Below, in pieces: positions 7,499 through 16,065 of a stretch of DNA of 64,000 nucleotides. The stretch comes from Mycolicibacter kumamotonensis (lineage in GTDB: Bacteria > Actinomycetota > Actinomycetes > Mycobacteriales > Mycobacteriaceae). Each line of letters opens with the position of its first letter. The stretch's first letter is position 1. The translations under genes were made by a program, and so were the position numbers. The DNA lies in NCBI RefSeq assembly GCF_002086285.1, contig NZ_MVHU01000015.1, positions 1 to 64,000 on the forward strand, read 5' to 3'. The notes under the pieces are model-generated. The model worked only from the letters and a program-made list of their open reading frames with translations, was not told the origin of the DNA and ran no database searches.

Positions 7499-8938
7499 CT
7501 AGATACGCCAATGGGGTTGCACGCGGTTAATGTCCAGACTGCGCGAACCCGGGGTGCCCGGTGCGATCACCGCGTGATCCAGGATCGATTTAACGATGCT
7601 CCGCTGGCGTTCCACATCGAGGTCGGGCCACCGGACGCGCAACGCCCCGCCGGTGCCCGCCAACTCATAGACCTCACTGGTATCGGTGGCCTCAGCGATG
7701 TCACGCCTGGCCTGCTGGATGCGGCTGGTGATCGGGTCACGGGCCGCGATCCACTCCCGCGCGCTGATCGCGCCGTCGGCATACAACCCGGCCAGCTCAT
7801 CGAGGCGCGTTTGATCCGCCTCCACGGCCGCCGCCAACGCCGCCACATCATGATTAGGACTGGCTTTGCCGGCCAACACCTTCGCCAGATCCCGAGAGTC
7901 CAGGCGGGTCAACACCGCATCAGTCAACAACGCCTCGACCGGTTCGGCGACCACCGTCAACCGGCCACAGCCACCATGATCAGGGCCTTTCAAACACACA
8001 TAGCGGCGCACCCGATGACCGGGATTACTGTGCCGGGCTTGCGAATACAGCCGATTGCCGCAGCGCCCGCACCGCAGCATCCCCGACAACACATACGTGC
8101 GTGCCGCCCGCGTCTTGGTCACCGCACGCGCCGCGATACGCGCTAAGATCCGGTCCCGCTCCGCCGGCGTAATGATCGCCGGCCACTTGGCGGGGCCGAT
8201 CACCTCACCACGATGCTCCCGCAGACCCGCGATACGACCCGAGCACAGGATCTGGCGCACCGCCGAGGTCTGCCACGACTTGGCCACCGCCGGGGAAACG
8301 CCGGAGTCGTTGAGCCACACCGTCAACGACAACAACGACTGGCCCGCCAGGTAGCGGTCCACCATCTCACGCACCACCGCCGCCTCCGAGTTCCGCAGCG
8401 TGATCTTGTCGTCCTCGTAGCCGAACGGGCGCACCGAGCCGTGCGGTAGTCCTTGTTCGGCGTTCTGCAACATCTTGCGGCGAATACGTGCGGACTTCCT
8501 GCCCGACTCCTTGGCGGCGAACGCCGCGAAAATCCGCGCCATAAACAACCCGTCATCATTGCCCAGATCGATGTCAGCGGTCACCGTCGCCACATCGCGA
8601 ACCCCCACCGACTCACACAGCGCGACGAACTCCTCCAACTCCACCGGACGCCGATGCAGCCGATCCAAGTTGTAAACGATCACCGCATCGCAGGCACCCG
8701 AGCCCAGGTCAGCCAGCATCCGGGCGTACTCCCGGCGGGGCTTGCCGGAAAACGCGGACACATCGTTGTCGACGTACTCGGCTCCGACCGGCCAACCTCG
8801 GTCAGCGGCCAACTTGCGGCAATCCTCCAACTGCCGCGCCACCCCCAACCCGGTACCCTCCACATCGGCCGAAATCCGGGCATAGATCGCCGCCGACCCC
8901 ACGCCAATACGCTGACCAGCAGTTTTCGCTTTCGCCAT
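7499..8938 (-). CDS. Large serine recombinase (integrase)
   Basis: The 479-residue protein starts at the ATG at 8,938 (MAKAKTAGQ). The resolvase domain (about 15-160) carries the nucleophile Ser in IYARIS (S23) and the YNLDRLHR motif. The Recombinase domain (about 180-290) and a zinc ribbon (CGRCGNRLYS, then C..GGCG, about 305-345) follow, then a coiled-coil (about 370-425). Length and layout match the Bxb1/phiC31 class that joins attP and attB directionally. The upstream frame is open without a stop into the interrupted host gene, so a longer fusion protein of up to 809 residues could also be made from the host start. Confidence 0.92.
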   Translation of the reverse strand: MAKAKTAGQRIGVGSAAIYARISADVEGTGLGVARQLEDCRKLAADRGWPVGAEYVDNDVSAFSGKPRREYARMLADLGSGACDAVIVYNLDRLHRRPVELEEFVALCESVGVRDVATVTADIDLGNDDGLFMARIFAAFAAKESGRKSARIRRKMLQNAEQGLPHGSVRPFGYEDDKITLRNSEAAVVREMVDRYLAGQSLLSLTVWLNDSGVSPAVAKSWQTSAVRQILCSGRIAGLREHRGEVIGPAKWPAIITPAERDRILARIAARAVTKTRAARTYVLSGMLRCGRCGNRLYSQARHSNPGHRVRRYVCLKGPDHGGCGRLTVVAEPVEALLTDAVLTRLDSRDLAKVLAGKASPNHDVAALAAAVEADQTRLDELAGLYADGAISAREWIAARDPITSRIQQARRDIAEATDTSEVYELAGTGGALRVRWPDLDVERQRSIVKSILDHAVIAPGTPGSRSLDINRVQPHWRI

Positions 8939-8959
8939 AGCAGGTAGTTTAGCAACATA

Positions 8960-9000
8960 TGTGCTTCGCTGGTTGCGTGACGCCATGTTGCGCACCGGCC
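8960..9000. other. Attachment-site junction (att) of the integrative element
   Basis: On the minus strand, host-like coding sequence for SYWPVRNM changes within a few codons to ASRNQRSTYVAKLPA, which leads straight into the integrase. Lipase maturation factors normally continue with an LSRRQxMN-like motif followed by more than 100 residues. The crossover therefore lies in or near the codons for RNM-SRNQ, in a strongly conserved host motif. The exact 2 bp core cannot be read without the other junction. Confidence 0.7.
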
Positions 9001-9928
9001 AGTAGCTGAGTACCACCACCATCACCGCGAAGGCGATCACCAGGACGTCGAACCACACCGGGGCGGCGGGCATCGCCGGGGCCTGCAGCCCGGGAAACAG
9101 TCCGGTGAGCCAGGACTGGTCGATCGCGCTGGCGGCCAAAACGATCGTCACCCAGTTCAGCCAAGCGAAATTGCCGGAGGCCACCAACCACAACTGGGTG
9201 ACGATGATGATCGTCGCCGCCACCCCGGCGACCGGCTGCGGGGCGAACAGTCCGAACGGCACCACGAGTTGGGCGACGTGGTTGCCGGCGGCTTCCACGC
9301 GGTGCAGCGGTCGGGGCAGGTGGTGGAAGAACCAGCTCAGCGGTCCGGGCATCGGCTGGGTCTCGTGGTGGTAGTACAGGCAGGTCAGGTCGCGCCAGCA
9401 GGAATCGCCGCGCAGCTTGATCAGCCCGGCCCCGAACTCGATCCGGAACAGCAACCACCGGGCCAGCCACATCGCCAGCACCGGCGGCGCAACCCGATCG
9501 TTGCCCAAAAACACCGCCAGCAACCCGCTCTCGAGCAGGATCGACTCCCAGCCGAACGCGTACCAGGTCTGGCCGACGTTGACGATCGACAGATACATCG
9601 CCCACAACAGCAGCCAGACCGCCATGACAGCCCACAACGGCATCAGTTCGCCGGCGCCGACCACCAGGGCGGCCGCCAGCACCGCACCCAGCCAGCAGTT
9701 GGCGGCGAAGAACCGATCGGAGTAGTACAGCTGAAAGATGCTGGGTGTCACCCAAAATGGCCGTCGGCGCAGATACCGCGGCACCGGCAGCATGCCGTGC
9801 TCACCGATGAGTGCACGGAACTGCCGTGCGGCGGCGACGAACGCGACGGCGTAGATGGCCGCGATCCCGCGTTCCAGCACCAACCGGCCCAGCCAGTAAC
9901 CGGATTCGCCAGACCACGCCGTGTTCAC
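8970..9928 (-). pseudogene. Lipase maturation factor family protein, 3' part removed by AICE insertion
   Basis: About 318 residues of a polytopic membrane protein of the LMF1 family are present: multiple hydrophobic helices, the motif WESILLESGLLAVF, and the family signature RIEFGAGLIKLRGDSCWRDLTCLYYHHETQPMP (only part quoted; residues near 170-200). Family members are usually 450-600 residues, so the C-terminal portion is missing. The frame runs on into the integrase with no intervening stop. Human LMF1 acts in lipase folding in the ER; the bacterial role is unknown. The gene lies 48 bp downstream of cinA on the same strand. Confidence 0.85.
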
Positions 9929-9976
9929 ATCCGCAACTCCTCGGTGAGATGTTCATACCACCGGTTGCGGCCGTAA

Positions 9977-11251
9977 TCAGGCGGTTGACAATGCGCGGTG
10001 CAGCAGATGCATGGCCACCGTGGTCGACCGTTCGCGGACGTCGGCCCGCTCCCCCGGCAGCCGGGTGGTCCGAGTCAGTAGCCGGCCGTCCCCGAGCGCT
10101 ACACAGAAGCAGACCGTGCCCACCGGCTTGTCCGGTGTTCCGCCCCCGGGGCCGGCGATTCCGGTGATCGCCACCGCCGTATCGGCCGCGAATCGGCGCA
10201 GCGCGCCGGCGGCCATCGCCTCGGCCACCGGTTCGGAGACCGCGCCGTGCTCGGCGATCAGTGCCGCGTCGACGCCGAGTAGGTCCACCTTCGCATCGTT
10301 GGAGTAGGACACCACCCCGCCGGCAAGGTAATCCGAGGCCCCGGGCGGGTCGGCCAGCCGCCCTGCCAGCAGTCCGGCGGTGCAGGATTCCGCGGTCGCG
10401 ATCCGCCGGCCGGCCAACTGGGCCGCCACCAGATCGTCGATACCCGAACCGTCTTCGGAGAAGATCGCCCGGCCGTGCCGCTCACGCAGCAGCGTGAGCA
10501 GTTGCCCGTAGGTGGCGGCGTCGTCGGGCTCGTAACGGGTGACGATCTCGAGCTCACCGCGGCGCAGGCAGGTGGTGATCTCCAGTCGCAGGAAGTCGGG
10601 AATGGCCGCTTGGGCGTGTCGCAGCGTGTCGGCCAGGCCGGACTCGGGCAACCCGAACATCCGCACGGTCTGCTGTTCGTAGCGGGTGCGGCCGGCGATC
10701 GCCTGCTGCACGTCGGTGGTGGCGATCGCCTTGTGCCACATCGGTTGTAACTCGCGTGGCGGCCCGGGCAACACCACCACCGTCGGAGCGCCGGGCACCA
10801 CCACGCCGGGTGCGGTACCCACCGGATCGAGCACCGTCGCGCCGGCCGGAACCATCGCCTGCTTGCGGTTGGCCGCTCGCACGGTCGCGAAATCGGGGGC
10901 GCCCGGCCCGGTGAAGCGCGCCATCATCGGTTTGATGATCTCGGCGATCCGTTCTTCCAGGGCGGTGTCGAGCACGACGTCGCGCCCGCAGAACCGGGCG
11001 ACGGTGTCGACCGTCAGGTCATCAGCCGTCGGTCCCAGACCGCCGCTGGTGATGATCAGGTCGACACCCTCGCCGGCCAGGAACCGCAGCTGGGCCTCGA
11101 TGTCACGGGGCCGGTCACCGCAGATCGTGATGTGCGCCAACTCGACTCCCAGTTCCAGGAGCCGGTCGGCCAGCCACGGCCCATTGCGATCGGCGATCCG
11201 TCCGGTGAGTACCTCGGTACCGGTGACCACGATTCCTGCGCGTGCGCTCAC
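9977..11251 (-). CDS. cinA: CinA: competence/damage-inducible protein, NMN amidohydrolase
   Basis: The 424-residue two-domain protein combines an N-terminal MoCF-like (MoaB/MogA-type) domain, with [14 protein letters not shown] and [13 protein letters not shown], and a C-terminal PncC-type domain with [23 protein letters not shown] and [19 protein letters not shown]. CinA deamidates nicotinamide mononucleotide and hydrolyses ADP-ribose in pyridine nucleotide recycling. Full length and no broken motif. It matches the mycobacterial Rv1901 orthologue from memory. Confidence 0.93.
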   Translation of the reverse strand: MSARAGIVVTGTEVLTGRIADRNGPWLADRLLELGVELAHITICGDRPRDIEAQLRFLAGEGVDLIITSGGLGPTADDLTVDTVARFCGRDVVLDTALEERIAEIIKPMMARFTGPGAPDFATVRAANRKQAMVPAGATVLDPVGTAPGVVVPGAPTVVVLPGPPRELQPMWHKAIATTDVQQAIAGRTRYEQQTVRMFGLPESGLADTLRHAQAAIPDFLRLEITTCLRRGELEIVTRYEPDDAATYGQLLTLLRERHGRAIFSEDGSGIDDLVAAQLAGRRIATAESCTAGLLAGRLADPPGASDYLAGGVVSYSNDAKVDLLGVDAALIAEHGAVSEPVAEAMAAGALRRFAADTAVAITGIAGPGGGTPDKPVGTVCFCVALGDGRLLTRTTRLPGERADVRERSTTVAMHLLHRALSTA

Positions 11252-11275
11252 CGGTCCGAGGTTACGGCCTCACCG

Positions 11276-11755
11276 TCAGGGCAAGCCGGGAATCAGCATG
11301 ACCTCCATCGGAGCCACCGGGGCCGACGGCGCGAACGCACCCGGAACAACCGCGGTCGGTGTCGGCGTCGAGGGGCCGAAGTTCGGCATCGGGAACGGCA
11401 GCACCGAAGTCAGATTGGCGGGAAACCCGGCCAGTCCGGGCAGACCGGTGGCCTGGGTGGCCGGCGTCAGGCCGCTCGAGGCCGGCGGAACGTTGAAGGT
11501 GGCGGTGGCGATCGGTGACTGCGCCGGTGCAGCGGCCGGGGCGACCGAGGTTCCGCTCAGCGCCGAGGTGGTGGTCTGCAGCAACTGCTGCGGAATGGTG
11601 GTCGAGGACGCAACCACCTGCTCGACGACTCCGGGCAGCCCCGGGTTGATCGGCACCGCGTCGGCGCCGGCGGCTGCACTGGACGCCAGCGCCGTCAGGA
11701 ACAATCCCGCGGCGGCGCCGGCCGCGACAGTAAGGCAAGTACGGATACGTGACAT
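11276..11755 (-). CDS. Secreted Ala/Pro-rich protein
   Basis: The 159-residue protein has a signal peptide (RTCLTVAAGAAAGLFLTALASSAAAGADA) followed by a low-complexity mature part rich in Pro, Ala, Thr and Ser, with no cysteine and no recognised domain. The tail repeats proline motifs (PFPMPNFGPSTPTPTAVVPG). It resembles many small exported proteins that mycobacteria place in the cell wall. It stops 24 bp before the cinA start and might be co-transcribed with it. Confidence 0.75.
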   Translation of the reverse strand: MSRIRTCLTVAAGAAAGLFLTALASSAAAGADAVPINPGLPGVVEQVVASSTTIPQQLLQTTTSALSGTSVAPAAAPAQSPIATATFNVPPASSGLTPATQATGLPGLAGFPANLTSVLPFPMPNFGPSTPTPTAVVPGAFAPSAPVAPMEVMLIPGLP

Positions 11756-11884
11756 GGCTTCTTCCCCATCCCGATACCAACAAGGTCGAGACCGAAGTTA
11801 GCCGTGTGAAAAATGTTGCCTGTGTGACACGAGGGGCGGTTATCCAACCGTTGCGAACCGGAGGCGTCGCGGTGATCCGCCGCT

Positions 11885-12130
11885 CTACCGGGCCAACCAG
11901 CTCTGGATCTTCGCCAGTTCAGGGGTGTAGGCCAGCAGAATCGAGTCTTCGTAGTGGGCTCCGCCGTTGACGGTGTCGCTGTCGCGCCACATCGCGTGGA
12001 CGTGGGAGGCCCCGCGGCGGTAGATATCGACACGCTCCCGCTGCGTGCGCTGCCAACCGAGCTGCGCGGCCTGCTCGGACAGGGTTTGCCGCACATCGGT
12101 CGCGGTGGTCTCGCTGGTCTCTTTGGTCAT
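11885..12130 (-). CDS. Conserved hypothetical protein, 81 residues
   Basis: The start is the ATG at 12,130, preceded by AAAGAGG at good spacing. The sequence is soluble and mixed alpha/beta, with QLGWQRTQRERVDIYRRG and WLAR at the end. It looks like a small conserved mycobacterial protein with no assigned domain. It is divergent from the HAD hydrolase across about 110 bp. Confidence 0.7.
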   Translation of the reverse strand: MTKETSETTATDVRQTLSEQAAQLGWQRTQRERVDIYRRGASHVHAMWRDSDTVNGGAHYEDSILLAYTPELAKIQSWLAR

Positions 12131-12241
12131 TGCGCCGGCCTCTTTCGCTAGGCCAAACACGCTATCAGCTGCCGGTTTCGCGCCTGTTCGTGCGGCGCGT
12201 GGTGGCCCGAGCAGGCGGCAGCGGACGTAACATCGACGCCG

Positions 12242-13033
12242 ATGACCGCATCACCGCGCGATCTGATCGCCGAGATCGGCAACACTGAACCGGGAGCCCG
12301 GATCGGGGCGTTCTTCGATCTGGACGGCACGCTGGTGTCCGGGTTCACCGCTACCGCGCATGCCGGCGACCGGATCCGCCGGCGCCAGGCCCGGGCCGGT
12401 GAGGTGCTCGGCGTCGTCGAAGCCGCCGTGCGATATCGCTTGGGCCGGATGCAATTCGAGCGACTGTTGGTGCGCGCGGCGGGCTACCTGCGCGGCGAGT
12501 CCATCACCGAACTCGACGAGGTCGGCGAGCGACTGTTCGCCGAGCACATCACCAGCCGGGTCTACCCGCACATGCAGGAAGTCGTGGCTGCCCATCAGCA
12601 GCAGGGCCACACCGTCGTGCTGAGTTCCTCGGCGCTGACCATCCACGCCGAACCGGTCGCCCGCCACCTGGGTATTCCGCAGGTGCTGTGCAACCGGTTC
12701 GAACTCGACGAGCGGGGCCTGCTGACCGGAGGCATCGCCAAGCCGGTGGTGTGGGGGCCCCAGAAGGCGGCGGTGGTGCAGCGGTTCTGTGCGGACAACC
12801 GCATCGACCTCGCCCAGAGCTTCTTCTACGCCGACGGCGATGAGGACGCCGCGCTGATGTCGCTGGTGGGCCGGCCGCGGCCGGTCAATCCGCGCCCCGG
12901 ACTGGCGGCGCTGGCGGCCGAGCACGGCTGGCCGGTGCTGCATGTCACCGGTTCCCGCCGCACGAACGGCCGGTCCCTGCGTCGCGCCGCCGGTTTCGGG
13001 GTGGCGGTGCTGCGTGCCGTCGCCACACCCTGA
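12242..13033 (+). CDS. HAD-IB family phosphatase
   Basis: The 263-residue protein has motif I FFDLDGTLVSG (DxDGT), motif II VVLSSSALT, and motif III/IV FYADGDEDAALM. The cap region and length fit the TIGR01490-type HAD-IB hydrolases related to phosphoserine phosphatase. In mycobacteria relatives are often fused or next to PlsC acyltransferases and may act on lysophospholipid-related phosphate esters. Here it stands alone, with no acyltransferase nearby. Substrate unknown. Confidence 0.85.
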   Translation: MTASPRDLIAEIGNTEPGARIGAFFDLDGTLVSGFTATAHAGDRIRRRQARAGEVLGVVEAAVRYRLGRMQFERLLVRAAGYLRGESITELDEVGERLFAEHITSRVYPHMQEVVAAHQQQGHTVVLSSSALTIHAEPVARHLGIPQVLCNRFELDERGLLTGGIAKPVVWGPQKAAVVQRFCADNRIDLAQSFFYADGDEDAALMSLVGRPRPVNPRPGLAALAAEHGWPVLHVTGSRRTNGRSLRRAAGFGVAVLRAVATP

Positions 13034-13141
13034 GCGGGACCCGGAACCACCCCTGAGCCGGGACACGATTGGCGGTAGTGTGGCGGCCACGAGGCCCAGT
13101 GGTGGCCGACTGGCCTCACCGAGCCGAGTCTGGTACTAAAT

Positions 13142-13155
13142 TAGAACACGTTCCA
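13142..13155. promoter_or_regulatory. KstR-like operator
   Basis: TAGAACACGTTCCA matches every defined position of the published mycobacterial KstR consensus TNNAACNNGTTNNA and lies 33 bp before the flavin monooxygenase start. KstR is the TetR repressor of cholesterol catabolism. The placement upstream of the start fits direct repression. Confidence 0.6.
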
Positions 13156-13188
13156 CTTCAATCCCGCCGCCCTTTGAAGGAGTAGGTC

Positions 13189-14319
13189 ATGCACACTCCC
13201 CTCTGCGACGAACTCGGCATCGAGTTCCCGATCTTTGCGTTCACCCACTGTCGCGACGTGGTCGTCGCGGTGAGCAAAGCCGGCGGTTTCGGGGTGCTGG
13301 GCGCGGTCGGGTTCACTCCCGAGCAGCTGGAGATCGAGCTGAACTGGATCGACGAGAACATCGGGGACCACCCCTACGGCGTCGACATCGTCATCCCCAA
13401 CAAGTACGAGGGCATGGACTCCGGGCAGTCCGCCGAGGAGCTCGCCGAATCACTGCGCAAGCTGGTGCCCCAGGAGCACCTCGACTTCGGTAAGAAGCTG
13501 CTGGCCGACCACGGCGTTCCGGTGGAAGGCGCCGACGAGGACAGCCTGCAACTGCTCGGCTGGACCGAGGCGACCGCCACCCCGCAGGTCGAGGTGGCCC
13601 TGCAGCACCCCAAGGTGACGATGATCGCCAACGCGCTGGGGACTCCCCCGGCCGACATGATCAAGCACATCCACGAGGCCGGCCGTAAGGTCGCCGCGTT
13701 GTGCGGCTCGGCCTCGCAGGCGAAGAAGCACGCCGCAGCGGGGGTGGACATCATCATCGCTCAGGGCGGCGAGGCCGGCGGCCACTGCGGCGAGGTCGGC
13801 TCGATCGTGTTGTGGCCCGAGGTCGTCAAGGCGGTGGCACCGGTTCCGGTGCTGGCCGCCGGTGGTATCGGCAGCGGTCAGCAGATCGCCGCGGCCCTGG
13901 CGCTGGGCACCCAGGGCGCGTGGACCGGTTCGCAGTGGCTGATGGTCGAGGAATCCTCCAACACCGAGGCCCAGCACGAGGCCTACATCAAAGCGACCAG
14001 CCGCGACACCGTTCGCAGCCGCTCGTTCACCGGAAAGCCGGCCCGGATGTTGCGCAACGACTGGACCGAGGCGTGGGAGGCGCCCGAGAACCCCAAGCCG
14101 CTGGGCATGCCGCTGCAATACATGGTCTCGGGCATGGCGGTGCGGGCCACGAACAAGTACCCCAACGAGAGCGTCGACGTGGCGTTCAACCCGGTGGGTC
14201 AGGTCGTCGGCCAGTTCACCAAGGTGGAGAAGACCGCGACGGTCATGCAGCGCTGGGTGCAGGAGTACCTAGAGGCCACCGGCCGACTGGACGAGATCAA
14301 CGCCGCGGCCTCGGTCTGA
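13189..14319 (+). CDS. NAD(P)H-dependent flavin oxidoreductase / nitronate monooxygenase-like
   Basis: This 376-residue TIM-barrel flavoprotein is of the 2-nitropropane dioxygenase family. The N-terminus MHTPLCDELGIEFPIF, the loop IIIAQGGEAGGHCGEVGS and the phosphate-binding VLAAGGIGSGQQIAAALALG are typical. It resembles Rv1533 from memory. A perfect GAAGGAG ribosome binding site and a KstR-like box lie upstream. The KstR box suggests a link to sterol or fatty acid catabolism, where a relative (IpdC) acts on CoA intermediates. Substrate is not shown. Confidence 0.88.
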   Translation: MHTPLCDELGIEFPIFAFTHCRDVVVAVSKAGGFGVLGAVGFTPEQLEIELNWIDENIGDHPYGVDIVIPNKYEGMDSGQSAEELAESLRKLVPQEHLDFGKKLLADHGVPVEGADEDSLQLLGWTEATATPQVEVALQHPKVTMIANALGTPPADMIKHIHEAGRKVAALCGSASQAKKHAAAGVDIIIAQGGEAGGHCGEVGSIVLWPEVVKAVAPVPVLAAGGIGSGQQIAAALALGTQGAWTGSQWLMVEESSNTEAQHEAYIKATSRDTVRSRSFTGKPARMLRNDWTEAWEAPENPKPLGMPLQYMVSGMAVRATNKYPNESVDVAFNPVGQVVGQFTKVEKTATVMQRWVQEYLEATGRLDEINAAASV

Positions 14320-14332
14320 CGCTGCGTTGGCG

Positions 14333-14782
14333 CTACGCCAGGTACGGCCGCAGCGCCAGCACATAGCAGCCCAGGGCGGCCGGCGCTGCCGCCAGCGGTA
14401 ACCACGGCAGCTGCAGTGGGAAGCTCGCCGCCACCACACCGACCACGCTGAATCCGGCCGCGCCCAGCAGCGCCGGCCCGGTCACCGTGGTGGCGCCGTC
14501 GGCGGCGTGCCGCAACAGCAGGTGGCCGACCGCGGCCAGCCCGGCCACCGCCGCCGAAACCGTCGGCGCGTCGGCGAACCCGATCACGGCGACGGCGAGC
14601 AGCACTGCAGCCGTCGCCGCGGGTCGCCACCAGAGGCCGGCGAGCACCGCGCCGGCCGCGAGCAGCGCCCCGCCCGCGGCAATACCGGACGCTCCGGAGC
14701 CGGCGGCCGCGGCCATCGCCAGCCCGCACGCAGCGGACAGCGCCAACGGCAGACTCCGGGCGGGGTGGGCTGAATGCTTCAT
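14333..14782 (-). CDS. Small membrane protein of the MoxR3 cluster
   Basis: The 149-residue Ala-rich protein has four to five predicted membrane helices (for example LPLALSAACGLAMAAAAGSG and LLGAAGFSVVGVVAASFPL). The start overlaps the stop of the upstream DUF58 gene (ATGA), making it the last gene of a five-gene coupled operon. It corresponds to the Rv3162c-type protein. No catalytic motif is visible. Confidence 0.8.
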   Translation of the reverse strand: MKHSAHPARSLPLALSAACGLAMAAAAGSGASGIAAGGALLAAGAVLAGLWWRPAATAAVLLAVAVIGFADAPTVSAAVAGLAAVGHLLLRHAADGATTVTGPALLGAAGFSVVGVVAASFPLQLPWLPLAAAPAALGCYVLALRPYLA

Positions 14783-16065
14783 CACCGCACCGCCGTTGGA
14801 CGATGACGCTGGGTCACCAGCAGCATCGCCTGCTCCAGCGCCTGCTGCTGCGACCACGATGCGACGTCGACACCGACGCTGGCCATGTCCCGGTACATGG
14901 CGGTGCGCTGCAGCGTCCAGATCCGCGCCACCAGCGGATCGGGGTCCTCCTCGAACGGGGGGCCTGCCAGCACGTCCACCGCCAACACCACGTGCCCGCG
15001 CTTGCGCAGATCGGTCAGTGCGAGCGCGAACTCGGTGTCCAGCAGGGTCGAGAACGCGATGATCAGGGCACCCGGCGGCACCGCCGCCCGCGGTGCGAGT
15101 GTTCCGGTGGTGGTCTCGAAACCGTCGCCGGCGCCCAGAACCGCATCGACGATGCGAAAGAACTGGCGCTGCCCGATATCCGCGCCGACCCAGCGCGGGT
15201 GCCGACCACCGAGCGTGACGATCCCGGCCCGGTCCCCGTTGCGCAATGCGGTCTGCACCACTTGCGCCGCGCCCAGCACCGACCGTTCGGTCGCGGCCGT
15301 CGCGGGTCCGCGCGGTTGCGGGTAGGCGTCGATGAGCACCACCACGTCGGCGGCCCGGTCGGTCAGCCGCTCGGTCACGTGCAGGCTCCCCCGCCGCGCG
15401 CTGACCCGCCAGTTCACCGAGCGCATCGCGTCACCGGGTACATAGGGCCGGATGTCGGCGTATTCCACGCCGCGACCCGGATGCCGGGTCAGGTGGGTCC
15501 CCACGCGGTCGAGCAGTTCGCTGTGCGGGATCGGCGTGGGCTGCGGGGGCGCCGGCGGGAACACCGCGACCTCGGCGACTTCGACGGTGGCGGTCCCGAC
15601 CAGCAGCCCGCCCCGCCCCACCGCCGTGACGGTGGCCCCGATCGGGTAGCGGCCCCAGCGTCGGGCGTTGGCCGTCACCGACGTCCGGCGCCCCGGTGTG
15701 ACGGCCTCGGCCGCGCTGTCGAGTTCGATCGCCGGATGCGCCGACACCTGCAGGTCCATCACTGTCGCCTCGCCCGCCAATGCTTCGGCCCGGATCGTCA
15801 ACTCGACCGGCTCGCATTCGAAGCAACGTTGCGCCGCGGGGTCCGCGTGCACCCGGACCTTCGGCACGGGGGGCTGCCAGCCCAGTGAGCACAGCACGCC
15901 GAGCAGCGGCGCGGCGAAGGCGATCACCTGCCAGCGTGACCCGCCCACCGCAACCACCAGGGCCAGCGCTGCGCCGGACGCCAGCGCGCGCGCCAATGGT
16001 GAGGCCCGCCAGAGCAACTCGATGTCGACGTCGAAGACCTCTCGGAAGGGCCGGTCGTGCGTCAT
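14782..16065 (-). CDS. DUF58 domain protein (MoxR-associated)
   Basis: In this 427-residue protein, two N-terminal membrane helices (about 25-65) precede a beta-rich region. A DUF58/VWA-like domain follows, with the family signature MRSVNWRVSARRGSLHVTE and VVVLIDAYPQ. DUF58 proteins are the usual partners of MoxR ATPases and are thought to be folded or metallated by them. The start overlaps the moxR stop by four bases. It corresponds to Rv3163c from memory. Confidence 0.88.
   Translation of the reverse strand: MTHDRPFREVFDVDIELLWRASPLARALASGAALALVVAVGGSRWQVIAFAAPLLGVLCSLGWQPPVPKVRVHADPAAQRCFECEPVELTIRAEALAGEATVMDLQVSAHPAIELDSAAEAVTPGRRTSVTANARRWGRYPIGATVTAVGRGGLLVGTATVEVAEVAVFPPAPPQPTPIPHSELLDRVGTHLTRHPGRGVEYADIRPYVPGDAMRSVNWRVSARRGSLHVTERLTDRAADVVVLIDAYPQPRGPATAATERSVLGAAQVVQTALRNGDRAGIVTLGGRHPRWVGADIGQRQFFRIVDAVLGAGDGFETTTGTLAPRAAVPPGALIIAFSTLLDTEFALALTDLRKRGHVVLAVDVLAGPPFEEDPDPLVARIWTLQRTAMYRDMASVGVDVASWSQQQALEQAMLLVTQRHRPTAVR

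Larger units (their letters stand above)
1..8985. mobile_element. Right part of an actinomycete integrative and conjugative element (AICE)
   Basis: The stretch carries the hallmark AICE set: an XRE-type regulator, a small conserved element protein, an FtsK/TraSA-like translocase, a RepSA-like initiator and a site-specific integrase. It ends inside a chromosomal lipase maturation factor gene, which fixes the right boundary near 8,970-9,000. No 3' part of that gene appears further left, so the other boundary lies outside the window. Most AICEs use a tyrosine integrase at a tRNA gene; this one has a large serine recombinase in a protein-coding gene. The far left (1 to about 1,600) is scarred by a truncated insertion sequence and a broken dehydrogenase, so where AICE cargo ends and later debris begins is uncertain. 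Confidence 0.8.
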
